A stretch of DNA of 64,000 bases from assembly GCA_030068525.1 (NCBI GenBank), contig JASJOS010000001.1, positions 682,001-746,000 on the forward strand. The letters are read 5' to 3'. The notes beneath the pieces were generated by a model. That model had not been told where the DNA came from and did not search any database. It saw only the letters and a list, made by a program, of their open reading frames with translations. The stretch is from Xanthocytophaga flava (GTDB lineage: Bacteria > Bacteroidota > Bacteroidia > Cytophagales > 172606-1). A program made the translations under genes and the position numbers. Below, piece by piece: positions 17,492 through 26,576 of this stretch (its first letter is position 1; every line of letters begins with the position of its first letter).

Positions 17492-18388
17492 ATGCATTAC
17501 CAACAACTTGGAAAATCGGATCTTCGCGTAAGTACACTTAGCTTTGGGTGTATGTCGCTCAGCCCTAGTCAGTCAGATGCGGATCAGATTCTGCATTATG
17601 CTCAGGAACAAGGGATCAACTTCTTTGATACTGCGGATTTGTATGATAAGGGTGAAAATGAACGATTGGTAGGTAAAGCTCTAAAGGATAGAAGATCGCA
17701 GGTATACATTGCGACAAAGGTAGGTAACCAATGGAGGTCAGATGGCAGTACATGGGACTGGAATCCAAGTAAAAACTATATTCTGGAAGCAGTAGAAGAA
17801 AGTTTAAAACGACTGCAAACAGACTATATAGATCTGTATCAGTTGCATGGTGGTACGATAGAAGATCCCATTGATGAGACGATTGAAGCATTCGAGCAAC
17901 TGCAACAACAAGGTAAAATACGGCATTATGGCATCTCTTCTATACGCCCCAATGTAATTCGGGAGTATGTAAATCGGTCTTCTATTACCAGTGTCATGAT
18001 GCAATATAGCCTCCTTGACCGGCGACCTGAAGAGACCTGTCTGGATTTACTTCACCAACATTCAATTGGTGTGTTGGTCAGAGGCAGTCTGGCCAAAGGA
18101 TTACTAATTAACAAACCTGCTACTTCTTATTTGGGCTATCAGGCAGATGAAGTAAAAAAAGCAGCAGAAGCAATTCATTCACTAAGTCAGAACAACCGAA
18201 CAGCTACCGCTGTCGCCTTCCAGTTTGCGAAACATCATCCAGCTGTTACTACTGCTGTGACAGGAATCCGAACGATGGATCAGTTAAAAGCCTCTCTGCA
18301 AGCTCAAAACGCAGCAGGTCTGTCAGAATCGGAATATAACCAACTAACCCAATCTGTCAGACCGATTTTTTATGAAGAGCATCGCTGA
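17492..18388 (+). CDS. Aldo/keto reductase
   Basis: The 298-residue product is a TIM-barrel NADPH-dependent oxidoreductase of the aldo/keto reductase superfamily. The catalytic tetrad segments are visible: FFDTADLYDKGENE (Asp and Tyr), YIATKVGNQW (Lys) and DLYQLHGG (His). The closing segment AVTGIRTMDQL matches the cofactor-binding region. The substrate cannot be predicted. It starts about 65 nt after the pdxA terminator and converges on the DUF2452 gene with a 17-nt gap. Confidence 0.92.
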   Translation: MHYQQLGKSDLRVSTLSFGCMSLSPSQSDADQILHYAQEQGINFFDTADLYDKGENERLVGKALKDRRSQVYIATKVGNQWRSDGSTWDWNPSKNYILEAVEESLKRLQTDYIDLYQLHGGTIEDPIDETIEAFEQLQQQGKIRHYGISSIRPNVIREYVNRSSITSVMMQYSLLDRRPEETCLDLLHQHSIGVLVRGSLAKGLLINKPATSYLGYQADEVKKAAEAIHSLSQNNRTATAVAFQFAKHHPAVTTAVTGIRTMDQLKASLQAQNAAGLSESEYNQLTQSVRPIFYEEHR

Positions 18389-18405
18389 TCAAGTGATGCA
18401 GCAAA

Positions 18406-18873
18406 TTAGCTTGCTTCTTCCGGATTATACTCTACATCCCATGTATGATCAGCCAGCATAGTAACCCTGGCAATATATTTCTGAAAAGGTTTGCTCCTCC
18501 CCCACTCTCCAGGTGCTATTAAAGATAATACATCTGTGTTATCTTTTCGCTGATAGAGATAATATGTTTGTCCTATCAGAGGCTCAAATCCGACGGCTGC
18601 TGTGTAAATCCGTTCAGATATATCTACTCGCTGTTTGATACGGTTTGCCTGTTCTGCCAGCAACTGCATCTGCTGATAAATTTGAGCTAATTGTAATTCA
18701 GTCTGCTGGCGCATAGCAGTCACAGCCCGACCTTTGATTTTACCTGTATCTTCAGGTTTTATGACTGCACTACCCACTGTATGTGCAAATGGCAATAAAC
18801 CAGGGTTTTCAGCCATTTTATCTTTATCAATGTGAATAGAATTTATATCGACAGGTTTTTCTGATGATTCCAT
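18406..18873 (-). CDS. DUF2452 domain protein
   Basis: The 155-residue protein carries the DUF2452 pattern as I remember it: an N-terminal NPGLLPFAHTVGSAVI segment, a central helix rich in Gln (about residues 55-90), and a C-terminal FEPLIGQTYYLYQR...LSLIAPGEWG block. No signal peptide or membrane segment is seen, so it is probably cytoplasmic. The function of the family is unknown. It is a single gene between a convergent reductase and the upstream glycerate kinase, which is on the same strand with a 98-nt gap. Confidence 0.75.
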   Translation of the reverse strand: MESSEKPVDINSIHIDKDKMAENPGLLPFAHTVGSAVIKPEDTGKIKGRAVTAMRQQTELQLAQIYQQMQLLAEQANRIKQRVDISERIYTAAVGFEPLIGQTYYLYQRKDNTDVLSLIAPGEWGRSKPFQKYIARVTMLADHTWDVEYNPEEAS

Positions 18874-18971
18874 AAATAAAATGATATCTATACTGCAAAT
18901 TTGAGATTTTTTGAGATTTGTTTATCCATCCAAAACAGAAATAGTTATGCCTGTGACAATATTCTCCACAT

Positions 18972-20294
18972 TTAGGCATGTATTAACACAACAATCAAAT
19001 CCATTACATTGGTCTGGGTAGGTCCTGTAATGAGATGCCCTCCAACCTGTTGAAAGAAATGATACGAATCATTATTCTCCAGGTAAACATTTCCATCTAT
19101 CCCCAATTCAATGGCCTGAAACAAAGTAGCTGAATCTGCTAAGGCTCCTGTTGCATCTGTGGGTCCATCTGTTCCATCTGTCCCAGCCGATAACAACGTA
19201 ATCCCAGCTTGATGCTCTAGTTCAATTGCCGCAGCTAGTGCCAGTTCCTGATTACGACCACCCAAACCATTGCCACGAATGGTCACTGTTGTTTCACCTC
19301 CAGCTAGTATACAATAAGGTTTGGGTTTGGTGATATCCTTGTATACTTCTTTTGCATGACTGATTATCATCTTTGCAACCTCTCTAGCCTCTCCCTGCAA
19401 CTGATCTGAATAAATTTCAACAGTATAACCTAATTCTTCCGCTTTCTCTCTGGCAAAAGCAAGAGCCAGACGATTACTGCCAATAATATAATTTGAAACC
19501 CTTTCAAAAATTCTGTCGCCAGGTTTAGGAGTTTCCTGATATGTTCCATTCTTTCCTTCTGTCAGATATGCTAACACAGAATCCGAAATTTTGTTTAGCA
19601 GATTGTACTTCTCTAACACTTTCCAGGCATCTGCAAATGTTGTTGGATCAGGGACTGTAGGGCCAGAAGCAATAACATTTAGCGGGTCACCCAGTACATC
19701 AGAAAGAATCAATGTAACTACTTTTGCAGGATAGGCTATTCTAGCTAGTTGTCCACCTTTTACATTAGACAGATGTTTTCGCACAGTATTGATCTCTACA
19801 ATATCTGCTCCAGACTGCAGTAATAGTTCATTGCATTGCTGTATGTCTGATAATGTACAACCCAAAGGAATATCAGCGAGTAAAGCAGACCCACCGCCTG
19901 ACAACAACATGATAACCAAATCATTTTCTGTTGCACTTTCTAGAATGGATTTTATGGTTTCAGTTCCTTTCAAACCATTTTCATCTGGAACTGGATGTCC
20001 GGCTTCAGTTGTAACTATATATTGTAAGGGGGTGGCATGTCCATATTTGGTAATTATGACCCCTTTGGAGATTTTTGCATCTATTATTTCTTCCATAGCA
20101 GCAGCCATTGGGACACTTGCCTTTCCTGCTCCTATTACATATATAGTGTTGAAAGCCTGTAAATCGACAATTTCATTTACGCAATGCAAAGTATATCCAT
20201 CAATTCCAATAGCTCTTTTTATTAATTGAGCAGGTTCAACAGCTGTCAATGCATGTGCAAAGATTGTCCTGGCAACTTGTCTCTGATCTTGCAT
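18972..20294 (-). CDS. Glycerate 2-kinase (MOFRL family)
   Basis: The 440-residue protein has the two-domain form of class II glycerate kinases (GckA/TtuD): an N-terminal DUF4147 domain with LLSGGGSALLADIP near residue 130 and the NTVRKHLSNVKGGQLA segment, then a C-terminal MOFRL domain with AGGETTVTIRGNGLGGRNQELALA and SAGTDGTDGPTDATGA. It phosphorylates D-glycerate to 2-phosphoglycerate in the cytoplasm, feeding glycolysis. No glyoxylate or tartronate genes are adjacent. The start at 20294 lies just after the terminator of the upstream gene. Confidence 0.92.
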   Translation of the reverse strand: MQDQRQVARTIFAHALTAVEPAQLIKRAIGIDGYTLHCVNEIVDLQAFNTIYVIGAGKASVPMAAAMEEIIDAKISKGVIITKYGHATPLQYIVTTEAGHPVPDENGLKGTETIKSILESATENDLVIMLLSGGGSALLADIPLGCTLSDIQQCNELLLQSGADIVEINTVRKHLSNVKGGQLARIAYPAKVVTLILSDVLGDPLNVIASGPTVPDPTTFADAWKVLEKYNLLNKISDSVLAYLTEGKNGTYQETPKPGDRIFERVSNYIIGSNRLALAFAREKAEELGYTVEIYSDQLQGEAREVAKMIISHAKEVYKDITKPKPYCILAGGETTVTIRGNGLGGRNQELALAAAIELEHQAGITLLSAGTDGTDGPTDATGALADSATLFQAIELGIDGNVYLENNDSYHFFQQVGGHLITGPTQTNVMDLIVVLIHA

Positions 20295-20310
20295 AGGAAA
20301 AAATAAAAAA

Positions 20311-20332
20311 GCCGGATCATTCTATATCCGGC
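20311..20332 (-). terminator. Terminator of the 198-residue lipoprotein gene
   Basis: On the minus strand a 7-bp GC-rich stem (GCCGGAT / ATCCGGC, loop 8 nt) is followed by a T6 run and further T-rich DNA, 27 nt after the stop. Confidence 0.85.
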
Positions 20333-20358
20333 CATACAAATTTCTGAAAAGATATAAC

Positions 20359-20955
20359 TTAAATAACTTCAGCCAGGATTAATACAACCCAAACAATAGC
20401 TCCAACTAATGCAATAGCTCCTAATGTATATATAGCAGGTGCAATAGCAAGTGCACCTATTATTATTAGTCCCAATCCCACAGCACCGATAATAAAAGGA
20501 AGCTTATACTCTTCCGGCACGCCACCCATCTTCTTTGCTTTTAGCTGTGTTTCAGGCGATTTGGCTTGCATCTTTTCAACTTTTTTCAGCACAGCTTTTA
20601 CCATTGCTTTTTTAGCAAAGCCCATTTTCTGATGTTTAAGCTGCTCACGCAAACTCTGTACATCTACTTGCTTAGTTGTAACTGATGCATCAGCCAATAG
20701 TTCGTCCTTCTTTTTGGTCTCTGATTGTGTAGCCTTTGTGTATATTTCAGAGGCACTAAAAGTTACATATTCCTGTGAAGTCTGAGCACCTGCAACAGCT
20801 ATCTGCTCAGATTCAACTATTACAGGTGCTTGTTTGACGATAGTAGTTTGATTGGCAGAGTTTTTTTGACTGATGCGGGAACTAGTACAAGCGGTTGTAG
20901 CTAATATCAAAGCAATTACAACTGGTACTACATGTAAAGAAAAAGATTGCTTCAT
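20359..20955 (-). CDS. Putative lipoprotein with C-terminal membrane segments
   Basis: The 198-residue product starts with a hydrophobic leader ending in a lipobox-like ATTACTSS (Cys near residue 23), so it is probably lipidated. The middle is Lys- and Gln-rich and predicted helical (EQLKHQKMGFAKKAMVKAVLKKVEKM). The last 45 residues are two hydrophobic segments rich in Gly, Ala and Ile. A lipid anchor plus C-terminal helices is an unusual combination, though similar Bacteroidota proteins exist. Function unknown. It has its own terminator. Confidence 0.7.
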   Translation of the reverse strand: MKQSFSLHVVPVVIALILATTACTSSRISQKNSANQTTIVKQAPVIVESEQIAVAGAQTSQEYVTFSASEIYTKATQSETKKKDELLADASVTTKQVDVQSLREQLKHQKMGFAKKAMVKAVLKKVEKMQAKSPETQLKAKKMGGVPEEYKLPFIIGAVGLGLIIIGALAIAPAIYTLGAIALVGAIVWVVLILAEVI

Positions 20956-21070
20956 GGTTTGTTTGAAAATTAGGATGTAGATAATCTAAAGCAAAGTAGC
21001 AAATATTGAACAAATAGATCAACGATCATTTCCTAAAAATCAATACAGAGGAGACTATAAAAAATAAAAG

Positions 21071-21087
21071 CCGGAAAATTTCCGGCT
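21071..21087 (-). terminator. Terminator of the 187-residue barrel protein gene
   Basis: An 8-bp stem (GCCGGAAA / TTTCCGGC) with a one-base centre is followed on the minus strand by a T-rich run. It lies 27 nt after the stop. A tight loop of about 3-5 nt would form after opening the inner pairs. Confidence 0.8.
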
Positions 21088-21113
21088 TCTTACTATCAAT
21101 AAAAAGGAAGTAA

Positions 21114-21677
21114 TTACAATTTAAATGATACCCCTAGTGTAAGAGCACCAAATGCACCTCTACCAACTTCTCCAAATACACCAATTGCCGGATTAAACAT
21201 ATAACGACAACCCAGAATACCACCTAGTACAACTCCACCAGTTGAATACCCTGACCAGTAACTAGAGTTATCGCCACTATAGGAAAAGGTTTCATACCCT
21301 AGTGACAAACCACCATAAATATCCAGTTTTTCGGAATTCATACTGCCATTAAATGCATCGTTCAGTACTTCTGTAGCATGGAATACACCTCTACCTCCAA
21401 AACCAAAACTTGTCCATTTGTATCCATAACTTTTAGCATAATTTCTGGTTGCAAATCCCAGGTAGCCACCTACTGCAATATTATCTGTGACATTATATTC
21501 TATGTTAGCTGACAAACCAGGAATACCTGTGTAACTCCCTACATAACCAGAGTAGTATCCCCCAAAAGAGATGCCGGGATTAATTAACAAATCACCTTTT
21601 GCGTATTGTGCCTGAGCGGAAAAACTACAAATCAACACCACCAAAAAGGTAGACAAATAAACAAATGTTTTTTTCAT
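21114..21677 (-). CDS. Outer-membrane beta-barrel protein
   Basis: The 187-residue protein has a cleavable signal peptide (MKKTFVYLSTFLVVLICSFSAQAQ) and a Gly/Tyr-rich mature part with alternating hydrophobic residues typical of an eight-stranded barrel. The clearest strands are GGYYSGYVGSY, NIAVGGYLGFATRNY and the C-terminal AFGALTLGVSFKL, which ends in an aromatic-hydrophobic strand. It is probably a small OmpA/OmpX-like porin domain without a peptidoglycan-binding part. Function unknown. Its own terminator follows. Confidence 0.82.
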   Translation of the reverse strand: MKKTFVYLSTFLVVLICSFSAQAQYAKGDLLINPGISFGGYYSGYVGSYTGIPGLSANIEYNVTDNIAVGGYLGFATRNYAKSYGYKWTSFGFGGRGVFHATEVLNDAFNGSMNSEKLDIYGGLSLGYETFSYSGDNSSYWSGYSTGGVVLGGILGCRYMFNPAIGVFGEVGRGAFGALTLGVSFKL

Positions 21678-21759
21678 AAGTTTGAGTAAATAGGATAATT
21701 AAACATGTTCCACTAAATTAGTCGGAACCTTCACAAAAGGTAAACATCTGAAAAAATAC

Positions 21760-21767
21760 TATCTTTG
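21760..21767 (+). promoter_or_regulatory. Promoter -7 element of the methyltransferase gene
   Basis: A perfect TATCTTTG lies 38 nt upstream of the GTG start, giving a predicted leader of about 35 nt. Confidence 0.55.
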
Positions 21768-21805
21768 CCAAATAGTTTTATTTCGTTCCGCAAAAAAGCA
21801 CTTCT

Positions 21806-22573
21806 GTGAAATACATTATTAGTTTCGTAATCCGTCACATTCCCCGTAAATATCTACAGTTAGTTAGCCATTTTGCTATGAAAATTGTAGCCATATTTTA
21901 TATTGGCAATAAAGTAGAATGTCCTGTTTGTGAGAGTCACTTTCGAAAATTTTTACCGTATGGACGGACCAATCCACGGGAAAATGCTTTATGTCCCAGC
22001 TGTTTGGCTCTGGAAAGGCATAGACTTATGTGGTTATATCTGCAACGACAAACAAATTTCTTTAAGGCACCCCATAAATTATTGCATGTAGCGCCAGAAC
22101 ATTGCTTCATTAACCGGTTTGAGTCAATGAAAAATCTGGATTATATCACGGCTGATATTGAGTCACCACTGGCAAAGGTTAAAATGGATATACATCAGAT
22201 TCCTTTTGACGCCAATACATTTGATGTAGCTTTTTGTAATCATGTGATGGAACATGTCGATAATGATATTCAGGCGATGAGTGAATTGCATCGGGTGTTA
22301 AAACCAGGTGGCTGGGCTATTATCCAAAGCCCGATGGATACTAGACGTGCTACTACACTGGAAGATCCTGCAATCAATACGCCTGCGGATCGTGAAAAAT
22401 ATTACTGGCAGGATGACCACCAACGTCTGTACGGTCTGGACTATGCAAAGCGACTAACCAAAGCGGGCTTTGTTGTGAAGGAAGATCGTTTTGTAATGGA
22501 CCTACCTAAAGATCAGGTAGGTCGTTATGCATTACCGAAGGATGAAATTATTTATCTCTGTCAGAAGCAGTAA
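21806..22573 (+). CDS. Class I SAM-dependent methyltransferase with N-terminal zinc-ribbon-like part
   Basis: The 255-residue protein has an N-terminal CPVCxxHF...CPSCLALERHR segment (about residues 38-73), which looks like a four-Cys zinc ribbon. A type 11-like methyltransferase fold follows: LLHVAPEHCF, YITADIESP, DVAFCNHVMEHVDND and ELHRVLKPGGWAII. The substrate is unknown; membership of a sugar- or small-molecule-methylating group is a guess. The start chosen is GTG 21806, close to the predicted promoter; ATG 21878 is the first in-frame ATG and would still keep the zinc ribbon. A bidirectional terminator separates it from guaA. Confidence 0.85.
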   Translation: MKYIISFVIRHIPRKYLQLVSHFAMKIVAIFYIGNKVECPVCESHFRKFLPYGRTNPRENALCPSCLALERHRLMWLYLQRQTNFFKAPHKLLHVAPEHCFINRFESMKNLDYITADIESPLAKVKMDIHQIPFDANTFDVAFCNHVMEHVDNDIQAMSELHRVLKPGGWAIIQSPMDTRRATTLEDPAINTPADREKYYWQDDHQRLYGLDYAKRLTKAGFVVKEDRFVMDLPKDQVGRYALPKDEIIYLCQKQ

Positions 22574-22594
22574 GTAAATGGACATATTACAAAT

Positions 22595-22625
22595 AAAAAA
22601 TGCGCGATCCCAACGCGCATTTTTT
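22595..22625. terminator. Bidirectional terminator between methyltransferase and guaA
   Basis: The stem AAAAAATGCGCG / CGCGCATTTTTT with a 7-nt loop has A and T runs on both sides, so it can stop transcription of both convergent genes. Confidence 0.9.
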
Positions 22626-22638
22626 ATGTATAGGAATC

Positions 22639-24162
22639 TTATTCCCACTCAATAGTAGCAGGTGGCTTGGAAGATATATCGTATACAACCCGGTTTACAC
22701 CTTTTACTTTATTTATAATCTCATTGGAAACATCCGCCAGAAACTCATAAGGCAAATGCGCCCAGTCTGCAGTCATACCATCAACACTCGTTACAGCACG
22801 TAAGGCTACTGCATTTTCGTATGTACGTTCATCACCCATCACACCCACAGATTGCACGGGCAACAGGATAGCGCCAGCCTGCCATACAGAATCGTATAAG
22901 TTATGTTTTTTCAGGCCGTTAATAAAGATAGAATCCACATCCTGTAGTACCTGTACTTTTTCAGCAGTAATATCTCCCAAAATACGTATACCTAGCCCAG
23001 GGCCAGGGAATGGATGACGGTTCAGAATAGTAGTTGGAATATTTATCTGGCGTCCCACTTCACGAACTTCATCTTTAAATAAAGCATTCAATGGTTCTAC
23101 AATCTTCAGCTTCATCTTTTCCGGTAAGCCTCCTACATTATGGTGCGACTTAATAGTTACAGATGGACCTTTTACCGATACAGACTCAATAACATCCGGA
23201 TAGATAGTCCCCTGTCCCAACCATTTTACATCTTGAATTTTATGCGCTTCTGCATCAAATATCTCTATAAATGTACGTCCAATCGCCTTACGTTTCGCTT
23301 CCGGATCAGTCAGTCCATTTAAAGCAGCATAAAATTCTTTTTTAGCATCTACCCCAATCACATTCAAGCCCAGATCCTGATAGGAATGTAATACTTCTTC
23401 AAACTCATTTTTTCTCAACAATCCATTATCCACAAAAATACAATAGAGGTTCTGACCGATTGCCTTGTGGATCAATGTTGCTGCCACACTGGAATCTACC
23501 CCACCAGAAAGTCCCATCACAACTTTATCATTTCCCAGCTTCTCTTTCAGACTTTGAACTGTACTTTCTGCAAAGGCAGATGAAGTCCAGTCTTGCTTAC
23601 AGCCACAAATATCTACCACAAAGTTTTTCAGAATAGTTTTACCTTCCAGTGAGTGAGTTACTTCCGGGTGAAACTGAATCCCATAAGTTTGTTGTCCATC
23701 CACCTGAAACGCAGCTACAGTAACGGTTTCAGTATTGGCAATTAATTTAAAATGGGAAGGTACCTGAGTAATAGTATCCCCATGACTCATCCATACCTGA
23801 GAATGCTCAGAAACTCCGTTAAATAGTGGAGATACAGTATGACTTGCCAGGCGAGCACGTCCATATTCACGTGTGCGGGAAGGTTCTACACTACCACCTT
23901 GCTGCCAGGCCATCAATTGTGCACCATAGCATACTCCCAAAACAGGAATCTGGCCTAGTAAAGATGTCAGATCAGGGTTAGGAGCTTCACTATCACGAAC
24001 AGAACAAGGGCTTCCCGATAGGATAACACCTTTAATATCAGGAGTAAGAGCAGGTATGTGATGAAACGGGTGGATTTCGCAGTAAACGTTGAGTTCGCGC
24101 ACCCGGCGGGCTATCAATTGGGTATATTGCGAGCCGAAGTCAAGAATAAGAATTTGTTCCAT
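22639..24162 (-). CDS. guaA: GMP synthase (glutamine-hydrolysing) GuaA
   Basis: The 507-residue enzyme aminates XMP to GMP. It has a class I glutamine amidotransferase domain with the nucleophile motif GVCYGAQLM and the FHPEVTHS His/Glu motif. The ATP pyrophosphatase domain has the P-loop [14 protein letters not shown], and the C-terminal dimerisation domain ends in [10 protein letters not shown]. The open frame extends to 24252, but the ATG at 24162 gives the conserved N-terminus ([16 protein letters not shown]). A strong promoter is only 3 nt upstream of this ATG, which implies a leaderless or nearly leaderless message. Confidence 0.97.
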   Translation of the reverse strand: MEQILILDFGSQYTQLIARRVRELNVYCEIHPFHHIPALTPDIKGVILSGSPCSVRDSEAPNPDLTSLLGQIPVLGVCYGAQLMAWQQGGSVEPSRTREYGRARLASHTVSPLFNGVSEHSQVWMSHGDTITQVPSHFKLIANTETVTVAAFQVDGQQTYGIQFHPEVTHSLEGKTILKNFVVDICGCKQDWTSSAFAESTVQSLKEKLGNDKVVMGLSGGVDSSVAATLIHKAIGQNLYCIFVDNGLLRKNEFEEVLHSYQDLGLNVIGVDAKKEFYAALNGLTDPEAKRKAIGRTFIEIFDAEAHKIQDVKWLGQGTIYPDVIESVSVKGPSVTIKSHHNVGGLPEKMKLKIVEPLNALFKDEVREVGRQINIPTTILNRHPFPGPGLGIRILGDITAEKVQVLQDVDSIFINGLKKHNLYDSVWQAGAILLPVQSVGVMGDERTYENAVALRAVTSVDGMTADWAHLPYEFLADVSNEIINKVKGVNRVVYDISSKPPATIEWE

Positions 24163-24165
24163 GCG

Positions 24166-24173
24166 CAAAGTTA
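24166..24173 (-). promoter_or_regulatory. guaA promoter abutting the start codon
   Basis: TAACTTTG matches TAnnTTTG and is preceded on the minus strand by TTG at a 19-nt spacing. Only three bases (CGC) separate it from the guaA ATG, so the predicted transcription start falls on or next to the A of ATG. Confidence 0.6.
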
Positions 24174-24296
24174 TATCATGGGACAATAGTTTCAAAAAAA
24201 ATTTAAAAACCGCTGACTTTGAAAAAAGAAAATATGGCACAAACTTTGTCAAGCCATTGATCTATAGCTATATTACACTACATCATTCTAAACTCT

Positions 24297-24941
24297 ATGA
24301 AAAAACTCTTCGTATTTGCATTCACACTCATTCTGCTATCTTTCAGCCAGAACTTATTTGCTCAACGTCGCGGATATTCCAGCAGTGCAAGTTCTGATAG
24401 CCCTCAAAACCTCATAAAAATAAATCCACTTAGTTTATTTACAACAACTGGCTCTGTGTTTTATGAACATGTACTGTCAGAAAATACTAGTATGGTTCTT
24501 AATCTGCAATATACGCTCCCTCGGAAAGCAAGTATTTTTGGGACGGATATATTAGGCGAAAACGGCAAACTAAATCGATTTGCCGTAGCCCCTGAGTTTC
24601 GTTATTATCCTAGCGGAACTGCTCCCACCGGATTCTATGTTGGCCCATTTGCACGCTATGTAAACTTCTCGGCTAAAGGCGATATCACAAAAGAGATCAA
24701 TGGAGAACAACGTACTATTCATGGAAAACTCACACAACAAACGTTCAGTCTGGGTTGTGTGATTGGTGGACAGTGGCTTTTTGGTGATCATATATCACTT
24801 GATGCCTATATCGGTCCTTACTTCAGTTTAGGGCATTTATCTGTGACTCAAGACTTGACAGAAGATGATTATAATGTTCCTGCTTCTATCAATTTTCCAG
24901 TCTGGTTCCGAACAGGATTGACTGTTGGTTACGCATTCTAA
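24297..24941 (+). CDS. DUF3575-like outer-membrane protein
   Basis: The 214-residue protein has a signal peptide (MKKLFVFAFTLILLSFSQNLFAQ). The mature part starts with a DUF3575-like pattern, NLIKINPLSLFTTTGSVFYEHVLSENTSM, then alternating beta strands such as FAVAPEFRYYPSG and GFYVGPFARYVNF, and ends with WFRTGLTVGYAF, a barrel-type terminal strand. It is expected in the outer membrane; its function is unknown. A terminator follows 22 nt after the stop, so it is a single-gene unit. Confidence 0.82.
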   Translation: MKKLFVFAFTLILLSFSQNLFAQRRGYSSSASSDSPQNLIKINPLSLFTTTGSVFYEHVLSENTSMVLNLQYTLPRKASIFGTDILGENGKLNRFAVAPEFRYYPSGTAPTGFYVGPFARYVNFSAKGDITKEINGEQRTIHGKLTQQTFSLGCVIGGQWLFGDHISLDAYIGPYFSLGHLSVTQDLTEDDYNVPASINFPVWFRTGLTVGYAF

Positions 24942-24963
24942 ATATAAAATCTTATAATTTAGA

Positions 24964-25001
24964 TAAAGGCTATTCGGGTAATAATAAACCGGATAGCCTT
25001 T
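24964..25001 (+). terminator. Terminator of the DUF3575-like gene
   Basis: The stem AAAGGCTAT.CGG / CCG.ATAGCCTTT, with one internal mismatch and an 11-13 nt loop, is followed by a T-rich run. Confidence 0.85.
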
Positions 25002-25083
25002 TATTTTTATCTGCTAAAAAGTAATACTCTATTTTTTAGTTAAAATTGCATCTCTAATTTAAATTCATACACCACTTACTCCT

Positions 25084-26514
25084 ATGCAAAAAACACTTCT
25101 GCTGTTTGTGAGTTTCTGTTTGTCCATTCTTGTACATGGGCAACAAACCCGAATCAATTTCACAGAATACGAATTACCTAACGGATTAAAAGTTATTCTC
25201 CATCAGGACAATAGTACACCCATTGTTGCAGTAACGGTTATGTATCATGTGGGTAGCAAGAATGAAGATGCCAAACGTACTGGCTTTGCCCATTTTTTTG
25301 AACATTTATTATTTGAAGGCTCCCAAAATATTGGACGAGGCGAATATGCTAAGATTGTAGAAGGAGCAGGAGGAGAACTCAACGCCAATACAACATTTGA
25401 CAGAACTTTTTACTATGAAGTATTACCTTCCAATCAGCTGGACCTGGGTCTGTACCTGGAATCAGAACGAATGCTCCATGCACGCATTGATCAAGAAGGA
25501 GTAAATACCCAGCGAAATGTCATTAAGGAAGAGATGAAGCAAACACGGGATAACCGACCTTATGGAAGACTGTTATCAGAAACAATGAGCCGTGCCTTTA
25601 AGGTACATCCCTATAAAACAGATGTCATAGGCACAGCAGAACACTTAGATGCTGCCAGCCTGGAGGAGTTTATTGCTTTTTACAAACAGTTTTATGTACC
25701 TAATAACGCAATTCTATCCATTGCAGGAGATATTGACATTGAAAAAACCAAACAGTCTATTGCTAAGTATTTTTCAGAAATCCCTAAAGGTACACAACCC
25801 ATATTTCGTCCAGAAGCAAATGAGCCCCCTCAGGTAGCAGAGATTCGTGACAATTTCTATGATAATGTAACACTGCCCGCGGTTATTCAGGCTTACCGCA
25901 TTCCAGCTCAAGGTACAGAAGATTATTATGCCCTTAACTTACTTACTTCTCTATTATCAGGTGGTGAAAGTTCGCGTTTTACCAAAGAAATTAAAGACAA
26001 ACAGCAAAAAGCATTGTATGTAGGTTCATTTCCATTAGCACTAGAACATCCAGGAATTTTTATCGCGTTTGGTATTGCCAATATGGGAATTAAACCTGAG
26101 GATCTGGAAACTACAATGAATACAGAGATTACAAAAGTACAAAATGAGCCTATTAGTGATCTGGAATTTCAAAAACTTAAAAATCAGATAGAGTCCGAAT
26201 TTGTAAACAGGAATGGATCTGTAACAGGTATTGCTGAGAATCTGGCAAACTATGAGATGTATTTTGGAGATGCAAATCTTATTAACTCAGAAATAGACCG
26301 ATATAATAAAGTAACAAAAGAGGATATCCAGCGCGTAGCCAAAAAATATCTGACAAAAGAAAATCGGGTTGCTTTGTACTATCTACCTAATGCCTCCAAG
26401 CCAGTTCCTCAGGTAGCCCCAGAACCAAAAACAGAATCACCTGTCCCTTCCCAGGCACAAACACCGGAAAAACCAGCCAAAGAAACCAAGAAGAAAAAGA
26501 AAAAAGGCAACTAA
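25084..26514 (+). CDS. M16-family zinc metallopeptidase (catalytic subunit)
   Basis: The 476-residue protein has a signal peptide ending near residue 19 and an M16 peptidase fold. The inverted zinc motif HFFEH is at residues 70-74, with candidate third ligand in the KEEMKQ segment about 76 residues later. The C-terminus ends in a Pro/Glu/Lys-rich tail (AKETKKKKKKGN) of low complexity. M16 enzymes degrade peptides in a clamshell cavity and often work as pairs of an active and an inactive subunit. The next gene, 62 nt downstream, encodes an M16-like protein without the zinc motif, so the two probably form one periplasmic heterodimer. Confidence 0.93.
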   Translation: MQKTLLLFVSFCLSILVHGQQTRINFTEYELPNGLKVILHQDNSTPIVAVTVMYHVGSKNEDAKRTGFAHFFEHLLFEGSQNIGRGEYAKIVEGAGGELNANTTFDRTFYYEVLPSNQLDLGLYLESERMLHARIDQEGVNTQRNVIKEEMKQTRDNRPYGRLLSETMSRAFKVHPYKTDVIGTAEHLDAASLEEFIAFYKQFYVPNNAILSIAGDIDIEKTKQSIAKYFSEIPKGTQPIFRPEANEPPQVAEIRDNFYDNVTLPAVIQAYRIPAQGTEDYYALNLLTSLLSGGESSRFTKEIKDKQQKALYVGSFPLALEHPGIFIAFGIANMGIKPEDLETTMNTEITKVQNEPISDLEFQKLKNQIESEFVNRNGSVTGIAENLANYEMYFGDANLINSEIDRYNKVTKEDIQRVAKKYLTKENRVALYYLPNASKPVPQVAPEPKTESPVPSQAQTPEKPAKETKKKKKKGN

Positions 26515-26576
26515 ATGGTGCATCAGCTCTATTACACAACCTACCAATCATTATTGTTTATACTCTATCTTTAGAT

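Noticed and set aside
24163..24252. 30-codon N-terminal extension of GuaA
   Set aside because: The conserved GuaA N-terminus begins at 24162 and a strong promoter lies within the extension.
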